64,000 nt of DNA from Megamerina dolium. Its lineage: Eukaryota; Arthropoda; Insecta; Diptera; Megamerinidae. Positions 13,912-25,752 of this stretch are shown piece after piece; within the stretch, counting starts at the first letter, position 1; each line of letters opens with the position of its first letter. A program made the translations under genes and the position numbers. The notes beneath the pieces are model-generated. The model had not been told where the DNA came from and did not search any database. It saw only the letters and a list, made by a program, of their open reading frames with translations. Location of the stretch: the NCBI GenBank assembly GCA_963854835.1, contig OY978526.1, positions 28,633,073-28,697,072 of the forward strand, in the 5' to 3' direction.

Positions 13912-14459
13912 ATATGATCTAGATTAAAGGAAAATGAACGGAAACTGAGAAAACACATACAAACAAATAAAACATGATTACTTGATGTAACAAAATCCTT
14001 GAAAATGTGAAAAAAAATAAAAAACACAGTAGAAAAGAAGAGAAAATAGTTATAAGAATTGATTGTGTGTATATATATATGCTTAGTGTAATCTATATGA
14101 TGTAAATTGTGTATTTTGAGTTAAATGAAATATGCCAACGAAAAATAAAAGTCATCGAAAATTGACAAGCGCACGCATACATCACATTACTAAAATAACT
14201 AAACGTGTAATTAAGTGAGAAATAAACAAAGAAAAAAATACAAATTCTTATTAAAACAAAGAGGCCAAAAAAAAAGAACAAACAAAGAAAATTCTTGGAA
14301 AATAACTAAACCAAAGAAAGAAAGAAACGAAAAACGAAGAAAAAATCCACCGCAAACATTGCTGCATTCATGTTTAATCAACGAAGGCAGCACCATCAGC
14401 TTCAACATCGCCATCAACAATAGAAAAATATACAACAAGCAAAAACAAACGCCCACAAG
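13912..14459 (+). other. 5' UTR part of the leader exon, rich in upstream ORFs
   Basis: About 548 nt lie between the acceptor and the start codon at 14460. Upstream ATGs occur at 13914 (2 codons), 13934 (4 codons), 13974 (3 codons), 13985 (ATGTAA, start-stop), 14005 (ATGTGA, start-stop), 14079 with in-frame ATGs at 14097 and 14100 (8 codons), 14125 (7 codons), 14132 (28 codons, stop at 14216-14218) and 14370 (17 codons, stop at 14421-14423). None overlaps the main start. The tract is purine-rich from about 14210 to 14350. The whole interpretation depends on the splice site at 13911 being used. Confidence 0.5.
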
Positions 14460-14574
14460 ATGACGCTACGCATTTCAGCTAAATTTAAAAATCATTTAGG
14501 CCTCATCATTTATGGTTTCACATTGCTGCTATTGACTACAACACCAACGTGCAGTCAAGCAGGACGTATTTTTG
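14460..14574 (+). CDS. First coding exon of a secreted or type I membrane protein (partial)
   Basis: This is the best-supported host coding sequence in the window. The ATG at 14460 has A at -3 (ACAAGATG). It opens 38 codons plus one base (a phase 1 intron follows) before a consensus GTAAGT donor. The translation is a textbook signal peptide: a basic start (R4, K8, K10, H12), a hydrophobic core at residues 13-25 (LGLIIYGFTLLLL), then a polar c-region with TTTPTCSQA and a likely cleavage after Ala34. Only GRIF of the mature chain is encoded here. The protein therefore enters the secretory pathway, but its family cannot be told from four residues. A mature chain starting G-R-I-F would suit, for example, a UDP-glycosyltransferase-like N terminus, but this is a guess. 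No second exon was recognised downstream, which implies an intron of up to 49 kb or more. The other possibility is a fortuitous ORF, but signal peptide, Kozak context and flanking splice sites agree. Confidence 0.7.
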
Positions 14575-14580
14575 GTAAGT
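14575..14580 (+). promoter_or_regulatory. 5' splice site (donor) GTAAGT
   Basis: TTTTTG|GTAAGT matches the metazoan donor consensus from +1 to +6 and falls in frame directly after the signal-peptide exon. Confidence 0.65.
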
Positions 14581-14680
14581 CACAAGTAGCAAATTGTTAG
14601 CATTACATGTTCAAATTGTAACAATGAAACATTTATTGGCCTAATTTCTAAATATTATAGCTAATATATTGTACATCGGT

Positions 14681-14699
14681 ACACACACACACACACACA
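14681..14699. repeat. (AC)9 microsatellite
   Basis: Uninterrupted AC run about 100 bp inside the putative intron. Confidence 0.9.
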
Positions 14700-15367
14700 T
14701 AGTTAGAGAGAGTGTTATATGACTACTAGGGGGTAGTAAGTACCCATCACTCTTTCTTATTCTCTATGAGAATGTATGTATGTATATGCATTGCTATTGC
14801 CTCTAATTATATTCATAATTTTTCCATCAACATTATTATTGTGTGGCCGTTATTGTATTGGTATAGTTAATTAAGTTGGCATTACATAACAGAATTTTTA
14901 ATTAAACACCCAATTGCGTGTGAATTTTTAATTTTTATATTTTTCTCACAAACTCGATTCGATAATTTCATACAATGTACTTGTGAATTTTGTTTATATG
15001 GGTAGGCCAACTATAAAGACGATGACTCATAATTGTATATGCAAATATTTGAGAGTAGCAAACAAATTAGCAGTCAATGGTTATAAACATAGAACCGAAA
15101 TATCATAAATCCTTTATGATTTTTAGTTTTAGTGTAATTTTCAAGGATTTTATTGTTGCATTACTTGCGAATCTTTTAGTTAAATTGTATCGAGCCAATT
15201 TTGAACTCCCTTTTTAAGCGAAAAACATAAAATTTGGATTATTTCCAGCATAAACAAATTCAATCATAAAGACATTTCTGACTTGGACCTGCCCACATTT
15301 GCAGTTTTTTACAAAACCATTAATTTTATTAGCGAGCTCCCCTAAAAAGTAAATTTATAAAATAAGT

Positions 15368-16330
15368 ATGTTCAAAGGAAATTTTGAGAAAGAAAAACTA
15401 ATGAAGCTCGGTCATATATTTCACCGCTATAGGGGAGATTTCTGGTGGAATACGGTTGATTTTCTGTCATTTTGTATGGGAGTTTCCCTATGGAGTGGAG
15501 TAAGTTTGGAAGAAAATTCTAATGTGGATCGATCATACAGTTTACCGCTCTAGCGGAGATCCCTGGGCAGCTATAGTCGATTTTCTGAAATTTGTTTGTT
15601 AAAAATCACTTAAGAAGTGATGGCAGAGGGTAAGTATGTTTGGAATAAATGTTGAAGAACAAAATTAAATGAGGATGGATCATATACATTACCTCTCTAA
15701 GTGGAATTCCTATGTCGCTTTGGAGTTATTTGTTGTTTTTCATTTATTTTGAACATCTACAAAAATCCCAAGGAATTGCCGCTAGAGTGAAAAAAATCTA
15801 TGAATAATGCTCATTAAATGTTCCACCTTAATATATCTTCCAAATGAAGTTATCTACTGATTCCACCTCTTTAAGGAGCTCTCATACAAAATGATCGAAA
15901 AATTCTTTGAAAATTGCACAAATAAGCACATAAAAGGTATCGCCTCTAGGACTTTGAAATATAAGATCAACCTTCATAAGTTTTCATTTCTCAACAATTA
16001 TTGAGAACACATTATTGTCCCACGTCTCCACGCCCTAAGGGGTCTCATATATAAAATTATTGCAAAAATCATATAAAATTGGAAGTAGCTGTACAGAAAG
16101 CTGCCCTAGAGTAAGCTCTTAAAATTTTCTTGTAAGACACTTATCGCTTAACGATCCTTTAAGGAGCCTCTCATGCAGAATGACCGCAAAAAGATCTAAA
16201 ATCGACAATAGCTACTTTAAAATAGCCTTTAGAGTGGTGAAATATATGACCGACCTTCGCTAATTTTTCGTCTTAAAAATTTCCTGTAAACATACTTACT
16301 TACTTTGTGGGGGCGCTTTCCTACAAAATT
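15368..16330. repeat. Oppositely oriented ~150-bp repeats (family B)
   Basis: In the left part (about 15368-15780) units read forward. CATTTTGTATGGGAGTTTCCC lies near 15468, and related blocks (CATATATTTCACCGCT, CATACAGTTTACCGCTC, CATATACATTACCTCTC) lie near 15413, 15533 and 15680. In the right part (about 15840-16330) the same core appears reversed: CTCTCATACAAAATGA near 15880, TCTCATATATAAAATT near 16042, CCTCTCATGCAGAATGACC near 16165 and TTTCCTACAAAATT near 16317. Spacing varies from about 120 to 160 bp. The two halves are therefore an imperfect inverted arrangement of one dispersed repeat family. No protein is encoded. Confidence 0.5.
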
Positions 16331-19300
16331 AATAAGGTAATTCTTAATCCTCCTTGTAAAGAAATGCTTGAAATGAGACAAGCGGTTTAAAAATTTGACT
16401 AGCCTTATTGTATATAGACAGTAGCATTTATTATAGACCTTTTTATCCGAGAAATTTGACATTTTATTCATGTGAAATGCACTCAAAAATCATTTACGAT
16501 AATTTTTATTTACATATAGCACCTAAAAGTATGCTTTATGTTGTTAATAGATTTATTTTTTGTTGGCTTATAGACAATTAAATTTAATTGCAACATATTT
16601 ACATGCAAAATGCATCGTATATTGTTATTGTTATTGTTGTTGTTATTGTTGTTGTAGTTTTTGTTTATATAGTCGCTGCTACAATTGCCATTGTCGATGG
16701 TCAAAACTTTTTGTGCTCATACAAAAACGCCGCAATGCAGTTTAACACCCACGCATAGAAAGTGACGCTGCTAAGTATGTTGCAGCACGCATTCATGTTT
16801 GTATGTTCTCTAAATGCATACGAATACACACACACACACACACACACATGTATAGATTGCACTTCACAATAACACAACAATTGTACTTTACAATTAAATT
16901 GCACGTTTTGTAAACAATTGCAATACAACAACAAGAACTTTGGTAGCAATTGACAGCGACAATAATAAAAACTACTAGAAGTACAACAAAACCAAAAACT
17001 ACTAGAAGTACAACAACAGCAAATTTTTTCGCTGCATAAAAATGTCATAGCAAAAAAACAAAACTCTATATAAATATAGAGCAAGTTTGAGCAAAGAACA
17101 AGTGAAAATGAACGAATCAACGCAGAGTGCAGTGAAAGCGTATAACAATGAAAATTATAGCATACAATAAGGCGTATTTTTTTTTTTTTTTTAACTATAT
17201 GCACATATTTTCATTTTGCTATTTTGCTATATTGCTATTTACTATACACAAAAAAGAAAAAAAATGGGGGGAAATGCAATAAAAAAGAAAAAAATAATAT
17301 AAAAAAAAGGTGAAGCAAAAACAACGCGAAATGGAACGACAGCAACCAACTTCACAGACACTTGGTAATAACAATTGTTGTGGTTATTGCCGTTGCTGTT
17401 AATATTGTCGTTGTTGTTGTTGGTGGTGATGGTGCTGTAGAAGTTGTTAATGCATATTGCATCACTGTAGCCTGCCTACATGCATATACGTGAATGTGCT
17501 TATTTGGTGGCATTTTCCAGTTGCATACTTTTTGGCATTTTTTTTTTAATTTTGTGGCATTTTCTGAATATTATTGTTGAATATTGTTGGGCTTTTTGCC
17601 CCAAATTTGTTGTAATTTATTTTTATTTTCGTTTTTTTTTTTGTTTATATACACACACACACACATAAGTGCATTATAATAACCACGATGTACAAGAAAA
17701 ATATTTGGGTGAATAAAACTGTGATTTTTCATGTTCATGAGCAAATGAGAAAAAGAAAGTAAAAAATGAGAAATTGCATACATTGTGGTTGACTGTGGAT
17801 GTGTGTGTGGATGCGTGAGTAATTGTATACTGTTGATTGCTGCACATACACAAACCTTCATACATAAGTAAATATATAAACACAAAATACGCATATAATT
17901 TTGCCGCTTTTTAGGCGTATAAACTGGGTTTGGGCTTTTTTACGCTTCAGATTGCGTTTTGCATTCAACAAATTGTTGTTGTTGTTGTTGAGTTTTTTTT
18001 TTTTTTTTTTTGTTAGCAAAGTACTCCACTGCATACACTTCACTTTTGCTGCTCCATATTACTATGAATTACTTTTCCTCCACAGCATGGGTTATTATTT
18101 ATTAGAATACCCGGCTATGAAGAAAACAAGATGACTATCCTTAAAATAGAATTTTTATCAACTTTGAATTCCAATTTTAAGACTTTAATGAATTTTGTAT
18201 AATTTTCTTGAAACGATTTAAGGCCAATGCTTATCATATGGTTACAATTTGAATAACTACTAATGATGTTATGTATTTATGTGCCTAGTACCTGATTGCG
18301 TTAGTTTATTCATCAATTAAACTTATTTTATGTGTGCGAGTGTGTGTGTGTGTGTAGACTATGCATTCACATATATGTGGTATATGTATGCCACTTGTTA
18401 CTAATTAAGGCTTAATTAAATGAAAAACTTTCTTCTTTCACTAAGCGCACGAACAACCATTATAATTACCTAAATACATACCATATGTGCTATATGCATA
18501 CATATATGTATATAATACAATACGTGTATGTATATATGTGAATGAGTATCTGTTAACAACAAAATAATTTTTTGTTACTATTTATTGCCACTGCTATTGC
18601 TGCTGTTTTAGCTGCTGCTATCGTCTGTACACATTAATTAATTACACAAACATATTATGTGAATTTAATTACTAGGTTATTGGTATTGATGTTGTTGATG
18701 TATGTGTGGCCCCTTTCGAAAAACAACATATGAGAATGAGAACGAACAGAGAGAGAGGGTTAAGGTCAAAGTGTATTAAATTATGGGAAACTTTTACAGA
18801 ATGTTTTATTATACTATTTTACATATATTATATGAGTATGAGATACCAAAAATATGCTACTATTACTTATGTCGGCTGACCCATTTCATATTAAAATATT
18901 TTTCTTATTTACAATTTATATAGCTATATTTAACAAACAAATGTGGACTAATTATAATTGTATTAATTATTTGAATAATACGTATTAGCTCTTTGTTTAA
19001 GGTTAATCATGTAAATAAGTATAAATAGAAATTAGTCCATGTAGTCCAGGTATGTAGAGTGCACTTTGGTTGTATGGGTATACTGTTTGTCTTTTTTTTT
19101 AGATATTCAGACTAATGCTTTCTCTGAAAATATTTACTTCATTAATAAATCCATTGACAAAAAAATACAGAAGATCCATCTGAAAATTGTCAATATTCAG
19201 GAAATTTCATACATGCATACTAGACAAATTTGTGGCATATGTTTCTGTTATCTGATCTCGCTCTAATTTTTTGATGGCACGTTTCTGTTTTTTAGTGAAA

Positions 19301-19890
19301 CGTTTCTGTTAAGGGATTGGTCTTAGTCGCACAAAATAAAAGTTCCCATCAAGTATTGAAGTAGTTTTGAGTATTGAAGTAATTCCTAAGGCACACCTTA
19401 ATATACATTATAGTCATTATATATAAATATTGTACTTTGAAACGGAACAATACACAATTACTAGTTATTAATTAAACACGAATATAACAATGTACTATAA
19501 AATATTGTAATTACATTGAAATGAATAGGGATTTCATACAATCGATAGTAGTTCGATAGTATTGTAGTACATTATCTAATATGGTTAAGCTGCTCAAAGT
19601 GAAAGGACAGTTCGATTTTGATATAATTTTACTATATTCAATCAATTCGAGTAATGAAAATAATATTGGGTTTTTTTTCAGTAAAATAACTTTTACCTTT
19701 TACACTATAGTGCTAAAATTTTTGATTCCAGCTTCATTAAGAACACATATTTTATTTGATCGCAATCATTCATTTTTTACACCGAGTTGCAAATAAAAAT
19801 CCAAACTATCGGGATTCGCCACATATTTATTACTCTGTTACTGCTGCAAAGAAGGACTCTATAAGATCGTTAGTGCCTGTAGTGGTTTAC
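16331..19890. other. Non-coding intronic DNA with simple repeats
   Basis: No gene is visible. Simple repeats include (AC)n at 16826-16848, GTT/TTG tracts near 16620-16660 and 17400-17430, and AC runs near 17649-17665 and GT runs near 18335-18355. The minus-strand open frame at 16701-17204 is low-complexity and Cys/Ser/Phe-rich, with no domain. Confidence 0.55.
16826..16848. repeat. (AC)n microsatellite
   Basis: About eleven perfect dinucleotide copies. Confidence 0.9.
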
Positions 19891-19891
19891 G

Positions 19892-20056
19892 CACCATAAG
19901 CGTTACAAAATCGACCTGTTTTTGGAAAGCCTGACTATCGGCGATGTAAAGTGGATCATTAAAAAAAATGGCGAAGTGCTAAAAGTGCTGCTGAAATCTG
20001 ATATCTCAATCGCTCAACTAATGTACGATCTCTGTATAAAGGTCATGTTTTTTTAG
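19892..20056 (+). pseudogene. Short mariner-type transposase remnant
   Basis: A 54-codon open stretch ends at TAG 20054-20056. It reads KIDLFLESLTIGDVKWI, then KSDISIAQLMYDLC. This resembles the mariner block 'FLxRLVTGDEKWI' around the first catalytic Asp (here the codon at 19943-19945), followed at the expected distance by a K-A-D/G-L-x-P-x-x-x-M segment. Nothing else of the element is recognisable. The match is short and the rest has decayed, so a chance resemblance is possible. Confidence 0.4.
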
Positions 20057-21042
20057 CCAGGGTGAAATAATTCGTTGACTACAAATTTTTAAATAAAAGC
20101 ATCAGTTAGACCCCTCAAAAAATGAATAAACATCAAAACTCAATATTATTTTTGAAAGTTGACTCCATTTTATAAAACTACACAATATTCGCTTTGTTTT
20201 CAATGTTCTTTGTTCGATGGTTCTTTTGCTTTGCTGTGTAGCAGTTTACAAATAAAATTGAATAGATTCACAGACGTTAAGAAGCCCAGAAATATATAAA
20301 TTTAACATAAATAAAATTTGTAGATTTTCACTGAGTCTGAGGTCAAAAATGAAAAATTGCCTTTTTTTATAAAATTACCCAGATCATCAGTAAGCATTCG
20401 AGCGGTAGGAGCCTATTTTGTTAATTTTGTAGGAAAGCTACCTTAAGGGATGGATATACGGGCTAAGTATCTCTGGAGAAAATGTTGTGGCTAGAAAATT
20501 ACCCATCTGGATGTGATTCGTGTGAAGCTATGGGAATATTTGTCGTTTTCGATTAACTGTTTTAGTTCTGATACTTTCACACAATTGGCCTTGGGTATTT
20601 ATTTATAAATTTTCCTCGTTAGTAACCCATTTTCTTTGTAGAAGATCGAGCTCTACGCAAATATATAAATTTATTCTTCTTTTTATGATTTTTATTTTTC
20701 TCGATTTTTTTTTTTATAGATTTGCTATAATAATTTTGGCTAAAAAATCCATTTCATGATAATGGGATAGGTCGAAAATAATGTAAAATTCTTAAATTAA
20801 CTATTTACGTTAATGATTTGATTAAAATAAGTAACGAAATATTACGTTTAAATACAAAATGTTGATTTTAAATACAATTGAATTCCATCGTACTATTTTC
20901 AGCCATACAGAGTTGTTCAATTTGAGTTAAACGGCCGCCATAATATATATGTTAAAAATATGCAACTTTTAACTAGCAACAAACATTTGGGTATATCGTG
21001 TAATTAAAATAGTCATCAGTAATTTTAGTCATTTTCTTTTTA

Positions 21043-21070
21043 TTTGTTTGTTTGTTTGTTTGTTTGTTTG
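21043..21070. repeat. (TTTG)7 repeat
   Basis: Seven perfect tetranucleotide copies. Confidence 0.9.
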
Positions 21071-21472
21071 TATGTTTTGGTGTTGAACAAATTTTTAATT
21101 ACTTTATGAGAAAAGGATAGAGAAATGACGTTGGCAAATATGAAAAGATCCCATTTTTAATATGCCCCGATGGCATATCAGAATATCAAAAAAAAAAAAA
21201 AACAACACACAACAACAACAGCAACAACAAAATTACAAAACTTAATTTTGTGGTTTTTATTGTTTTAGCGGTGCTATGCATGTTTATTGTATTTCATATG
21301 TGAATGTATGCGAGTATATGCGAGTATATGTTCTTATATATGTGGGTAGGTGGATAGCTACTCCTCTGTACTACACCATTTTCAAATTTTTTGGTTACAT
21401 GCCATAGTAGTTTTGCTGTCTGTGGTACTATATTGGTTAGCTTGGTTAGCTATTTTCTACTGCTGTTGCTGT

Positions 21473-21504
21473 TTGGTTGGTTGGTTGGTTGGTTGGTTGG
21501 TTGG
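21473..21504. repeat. (TTGG)8 repeat
   Basis: Eight perfect tetranucleotide copies; they produce the GWLVGWLV run in the + strand frame. Confidence 0.95.
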
Positions 21505-22030
21505 TGCTGCTCTTGGTTACGGTTACGATTTGGTTGATGTTGTTTGTCTATATGTATGTGTGCGTATGCGTGTGAACGTGTAAGTACGTATGTGAAATTT
21601 TACAACTGTTGGAACAACTTTTCTCATTATTTCACCAAATACTCCCAAAACACATACAAACAATATTTTTGCTTTTTCACTGAACGACGCTTCACTAATG
21701 TTTTGCATTTTCTGCGTGAAAAATTTAATAGAAAGGCAAGAAGATATCACTAAATGCATAATAACAATAGTAGTAATAACAATAATAATAATAATCATAA
21801 TAATAACAACAACTATATTCAACCTGAAAGGCAACATACTTGTATATTTAGTTATATACGCTAGCTACGCTTACTTATATATTATAATATTATACTTTCT
21901 CCGTCGTTTCCTTGATCCTTTCGTGAATTATTTATAAACATTGTCGCAAACTTAAGGTTTCCCGTACACACTCGACCATAAATATGTATGTATATGTAAA
22001 AAGCGAAAAAATTTTTTACTTATATATTTA

Positions 22031-22054
22031 TGTGTGTGTGTGTGTGTGTGTGTG
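22031..22054. repeat. (TG)12 microsatellite
   Basis: Uninterrupted TG run; a second GT run follows at 22185-22205. Confidence 0.9.
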
Positions 22055-23916
22055 CATATATTTTGCAACATTTTCATAATAAATATTCATGTCTTTGATG
22101 TGGATGGGGCAAAGGAAAGGCGGAAAGAACATGAGCGCTTGAAAGCTTTACTGTTCTTAGCTTCAATAATCGCATCGTACGCTCGTGTGTGTGTGTGTGT
22201 GTGTGAAATGTGGTTAAATTGTATTCACAATTCTCATACACACGTGTATGGGTAGTGAAAGAGATAGAGTGAGCAAAAACTGAGCTCACAACGAATTCAT
22301 GTCCATATTCGCGTACATTACGATTTTGTAGTTTTTGTGTTTGCATTGGTGTTGGTGGCTGGCGGTTGGCGGTTGGTCGTTTCACGAATGTACCTATGTA
22401 GATAACATATATACGATTATGTATTTGTACGTTCTTTTCGTTTATTTTGCAGTATAAATATACATACATATGGTATATGTAGGTAGTTGTATGCCATTAG
22501 CAATGTAAATATATACACACTCACACTCGTACAAAGAGAATCAAAATATTAGCTTAATAAGTGCGCATTGTAAATATTTGTTAGCTTTGTACGTGTATAT
22601 ATATATATATGCTGTTCGATGGGTGTGTGTGCGCACCCAATTGTAAGTGCTTTCACGAAAAGGACATTAACTTACCAGGCTGACGGCTTGGTCTGATTAC
22701 CTATTCAGAATACTTGTAATGGTGCATATCATATACTTACACTGCAAGTAAATGTATTAACATACATTTAGATACTTACGTTCTCACATAAATGAGTACA
22801 CTTATATGCACATAATATGTGTATGTTTCATTTTTAATTATTCATCAACATGACTAAAAGCTGAAATTTTAGTTGATTTGATTGCATAATACACATATGA
22901 TGGTATATAATATACACTTATAGTTACGTTAGGTAAGCGGTTTCATATTGCTACTACTAAGCCTACGTGCTTCTGTCAAATATAGTACTTTATAATGTAC
23001 ATATGTATGTATATCACCATTTGAGTAGAGTATAGAGAGAGAGAGTACGAATGGCAATCAAATTAATATTGATAGAATTGATGAAAATTATAGGTTAGTC
23101 CAACATGTTAGAGTACCTTATATTATGTCAAATGCCAAATTTAATTACTTTATTACGTTACTATTACCATCATCATCATCATCATTACCATCATTCATAT
23201 ATGTTTTTAATTTATTTAATTGCATTAATACTCACACCAATAAATCATTAGTATATTTCCTGCAAAAAATTGTGCGACTAATCTCTAAAGAGAGTAGTTC
23301 CGGAATAATCTTTTCGATATCAATAAAATAAAAATTAATATATTTAGAGATTTTTTTGCACTTTCAAGTAATTTGCTTTTAAGTCAACAATAATATGTTG
23401 CTGGTTAGCGGCAGTGATAGAAGATACGATATCAAAACACACGATATTTGGATACCCAGGCTTCGAAACCGAGAAGATAAAATACGTAAATTTTATTTGT
23501 ACATTTAAATTTGAAATATATGAATCAGAAATTATAATGCAATGAAATAAAATAAATTGTTTGATCTGTACTCTGTACCCGTAAAAAAAAAAAAATAAAA
23601 ATAATTTTTCTTTTACATGAGAATTATAATACAATTAATGAAAATAAATTATTTTGTTTCGAAGAGCAAAAATGGGTAAATTGTCAATTAATTAAAAAGA
23701 AAATATAATTAAGAATTATAATGCATTGAATGAAAATTTCTAACCGTACGACTAAAAAAAAAATAAAAATATTTTATAACCGTACGACTAATCTACATTT
23801 ATATCCGTTCGGGTATAAAAGGGTACAATTGGTCTCTTCATAGGACATGCTCTAACAAAAGGGAACAGTTCAGTCCATATAAAGAGATCAAAAATGCGAT
23901 TAGTAGCATATTCCTT

Positions 23917-23958
23917 TGCGACTGATCCCGGATACAACCCGGACCAGTCGCATTTTTT
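23917..23958. repeat. 15-bp stem-loop followed by T6
   Basis: TGCGACTGATCCCGG (23917-23931) pairs with CCCGGACCAGTCGCA (23938-23952), 13 of 15 positions, over a 6-nt loop, and is followed by TTTTTT. An AAAAATGCGA block at about 23890 could alternatively pair with TCGCATTTTTT. This suggests the inner end of a small inverted-repeat element. No RNA gene can be claimed. Confidence 0.5.
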
Positions 23959-24227
23959 GCAGGGTTTGTAATTTTTTATAGATATATAGGTTGCTCAAAG
24001 TACTATATTTGTTGGACTTTATTTAATATAATACTAATTTGGAATTTGTAAATTATATTTAGTATATTTAGTAATAAATATTCGTTGAAGCAAATTGAAG
24101 TAATATGCACTTGGAATTAAAAAATCAAGCGCTTGTCTAAATATTGAAAAATGATAACACCACAAGGCTTGAGAATCATATAATATTTGACAAAGATTTT
24201 TAAATATTGTAATGCGCGCCTTCGTTT

Positions 24228-24900
24228 TCCAGCTAGAGTAACACTCAGCAAGCCAGGGTAAACAAGAGGGCAGCGAAAAACTCTTGTTGTAGGAGGAAGA
24301 CCGAATTACATACTTACTGTCAAATTGACAATAATATTACCGACACTAGCGTGACGGTTCACATGATATAGCTTTTGCGTTACAATTCCTATGTTTTATT
24401 CTTTTCGTTTAGTTAATACAAAATGAAGTTTTACAATTAAAGCAAAAGAAAAAGAGGAAAAAGAATAAGAGGACTTTAAGTACAGACGAATCATTCAATT
24501 GAGACCACAAATTAATAAAACTACTCTATTCGTTATAATGGAATTATTCAATTGAGACTATAAATTAATAAAACTACCCTATTTGTATCCTACGCAAGCA
24601 GAAGGGAGACAAGGAATGAAATGTAGGAGAACCAGCGCTCGAGCTGATTCCTCCTATACTTTAGGTTCCGAGTTCACTTTATGACAAGAAATCTTATTGT
24701 CGTGCACCGTAGATGGATCTGCTTCAAAAGAGCACTCGTTGGTGATAAATCACCCAACAGATCGTTGCCGCAATATTCTTACAACTGAAGAAAGACGCTT
24801 CAATAGTGATCCTAACTGGGGCAAGCAAATGTGCTTTTCTTGATTCTTGTTGGTTTAGCATGATCTTTATCTATTAGCCGCATGATAAACCATACAAGAA
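24228..24900 (+). repeat. Diverged copy of an ~840-bp unclassified repeat (copy 1)
   Basis: 24241-24345 matches the start of the copies at 39.9 and 58.1 kb: ACTCAGCAAGCCAGGGTAAA, then AACAAGAG...CTCTTGTT stem-loop, then AGGAGGAAGACCGAATT and ACCGACACTAG. Downstream similarity is weak but resumes at AGAGCACTCGTT (about 24730), where the other copies have AGAGCACTAGTT and AGAGCACTTGTT. A 53-bp local duplication (ATTCAATTGAGACC near 24493, ATTCAATTGAGACT near 24546) lies inside. No coding capacity is recognised. Confidence 0.5.
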
Positions 24901-24954
24901 TTCTCATATTGAAAGGACAGCAGAAGCAAATATACAAACTTAATTTAACACAAC

Positions 24955-25060
24955 GAAGTTGCGATGTAGTTTGACACAAGTGTTCCGTGGGTTCATCCCA
25001 TCAATTGACTTTGCCTACGTGTACAGGTTCGATCCCGAATCGCGGCATGGATTTTTCTTT
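24955..25060 (+). repeat. Possible tRNA-derived SINE fragment (B box only)
   Basis: GGTTCGATCCC at 25026-25036 is a perfect pol III B-box consensus and is followed by CGAATCGC and a T-rich tail. No convincing A box was found at the right distance. It could be a truncated SINE or a chance match. Confidence 0.3.
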
Positions 25061-25367
25061 TACTTAATTTTTTTTTTAATTATTATTTTACTATATTTTT
25101 CTATAAATTTTATTTATATCATTCTTATTTTATTTTTTTTGCTATTATTGAATTTTATTACGATTAAATTTGTAACATGAATGTGTGTCTTACAATATTA
25201 TTAAATAAGAATTCTAAAAAAAAAACAAATAATTTAGCGTGCACTAAAAACTTTCAATTTCTTTATAGTGGTTTCCCTCAAAGCCCACAAAAAATTACAC
25301 TGGCATAGTACTTATATTAAATACTTTCAGTTAAATCAGCTACACCCGATCGAATTTTTATCATTTT

Positions 25368-25388
25368 AATGTCAAATAGGCTTCATAT
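25368..25388. repeat. Left target-site duplication of the SINE
   Basis: A 21-bp sequence starting AATGTCAAATAGG is repeated exactly at 25753-25773, directly flanking the SINE. Confidence 0.9.
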
Positions 25389-25752
25389 GTGGGTGCCGTA
25401 GCTCAGTGGTTAGTGTGTTCGCCTTCTGATCTGTAGGTCGTGGTTCAATACTCGGCTGATGCATAACAAATTTAATATCGAAAAGATTTTTCTTTCGAAC
25501 GGTACCCACCTGTCGGCAAGCAATTGGCAATTCTTCCGACAGTAACAACTTGTCATGAAAAAGCTTCTAAAAAGAACTCTGTGACAAAGCTCAGAAAAAG
25601 TGATGTCACAAGTGTTCTGCCGTTCGGAACCGGCTAAAATAAGTAGGTCCATTCTAATACTGTCCAAATTTAAGACGCACAACAGTAATGGAAGAGAAGC
25701 TCGGCCAATGAGTCCTTTGGGGCTTTTAAGTGCCACATATTTATTTTTTTTT
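25389..25752 (+). mobile_element. Complete tRNA-derived SINE
   Basis: A ~364-bp non-coding retroposon. Its head is tRNA-like, with an A box TAGCTCAGTGG at about 25399-25409 and a B box GGTTCAATACT at 25442-25452, spaced as in a pol III promoter. A tRNA-unrelated body follows to about 25730, and the element ends in ATTTATTTTTTTTT. Exact 21-bp target-site duplications flank it. Such elements are transcribed by RNA polymerase III and mobilised by a partner LINE's reverse transcriptase. The minus-strand 116-codon open frame across it is fortuitous. The perfect duplications suggest a fairly recent insertion. The parental tRNA was not identified. Confidence 0.85.

Larger units (their letters stand above)
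20057..23880. other. Non-coding intronic DNA with simple repeats
   Basis: No gene is visible. A possible single unit of the 'TTTTGTAGGAAAGCTACCTTAAGGG' type lies near 20420-20450. Simple repeats are listed separately. The open frames around 21350-21940 and 22030-22470 follow TTGG, TG and ATA repeats. Confidence 0.5.

Noticed and set aside
14215..14463. Lys-rich frame whose stop overlaps the main ATG (ATGA)
   Set aside because: It has no ATG start within it and comes from a purine-rich 5' UTR; the overlap with the main start looks accidental.
16701..17204. 167-codon minus-strand frame
   Set aside because: The longest open frame in the window, but it covers a (GT)n run and CAA-rich tracts, has low-complexity Cys/Ser/Phe composition and no recognisable domain.
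23959..24010. Left end of a hAT element (CAGGGTTTGTA)
   Set aside because: No matching right end (AACCCTG) or 8-bp duplication was found nearby.
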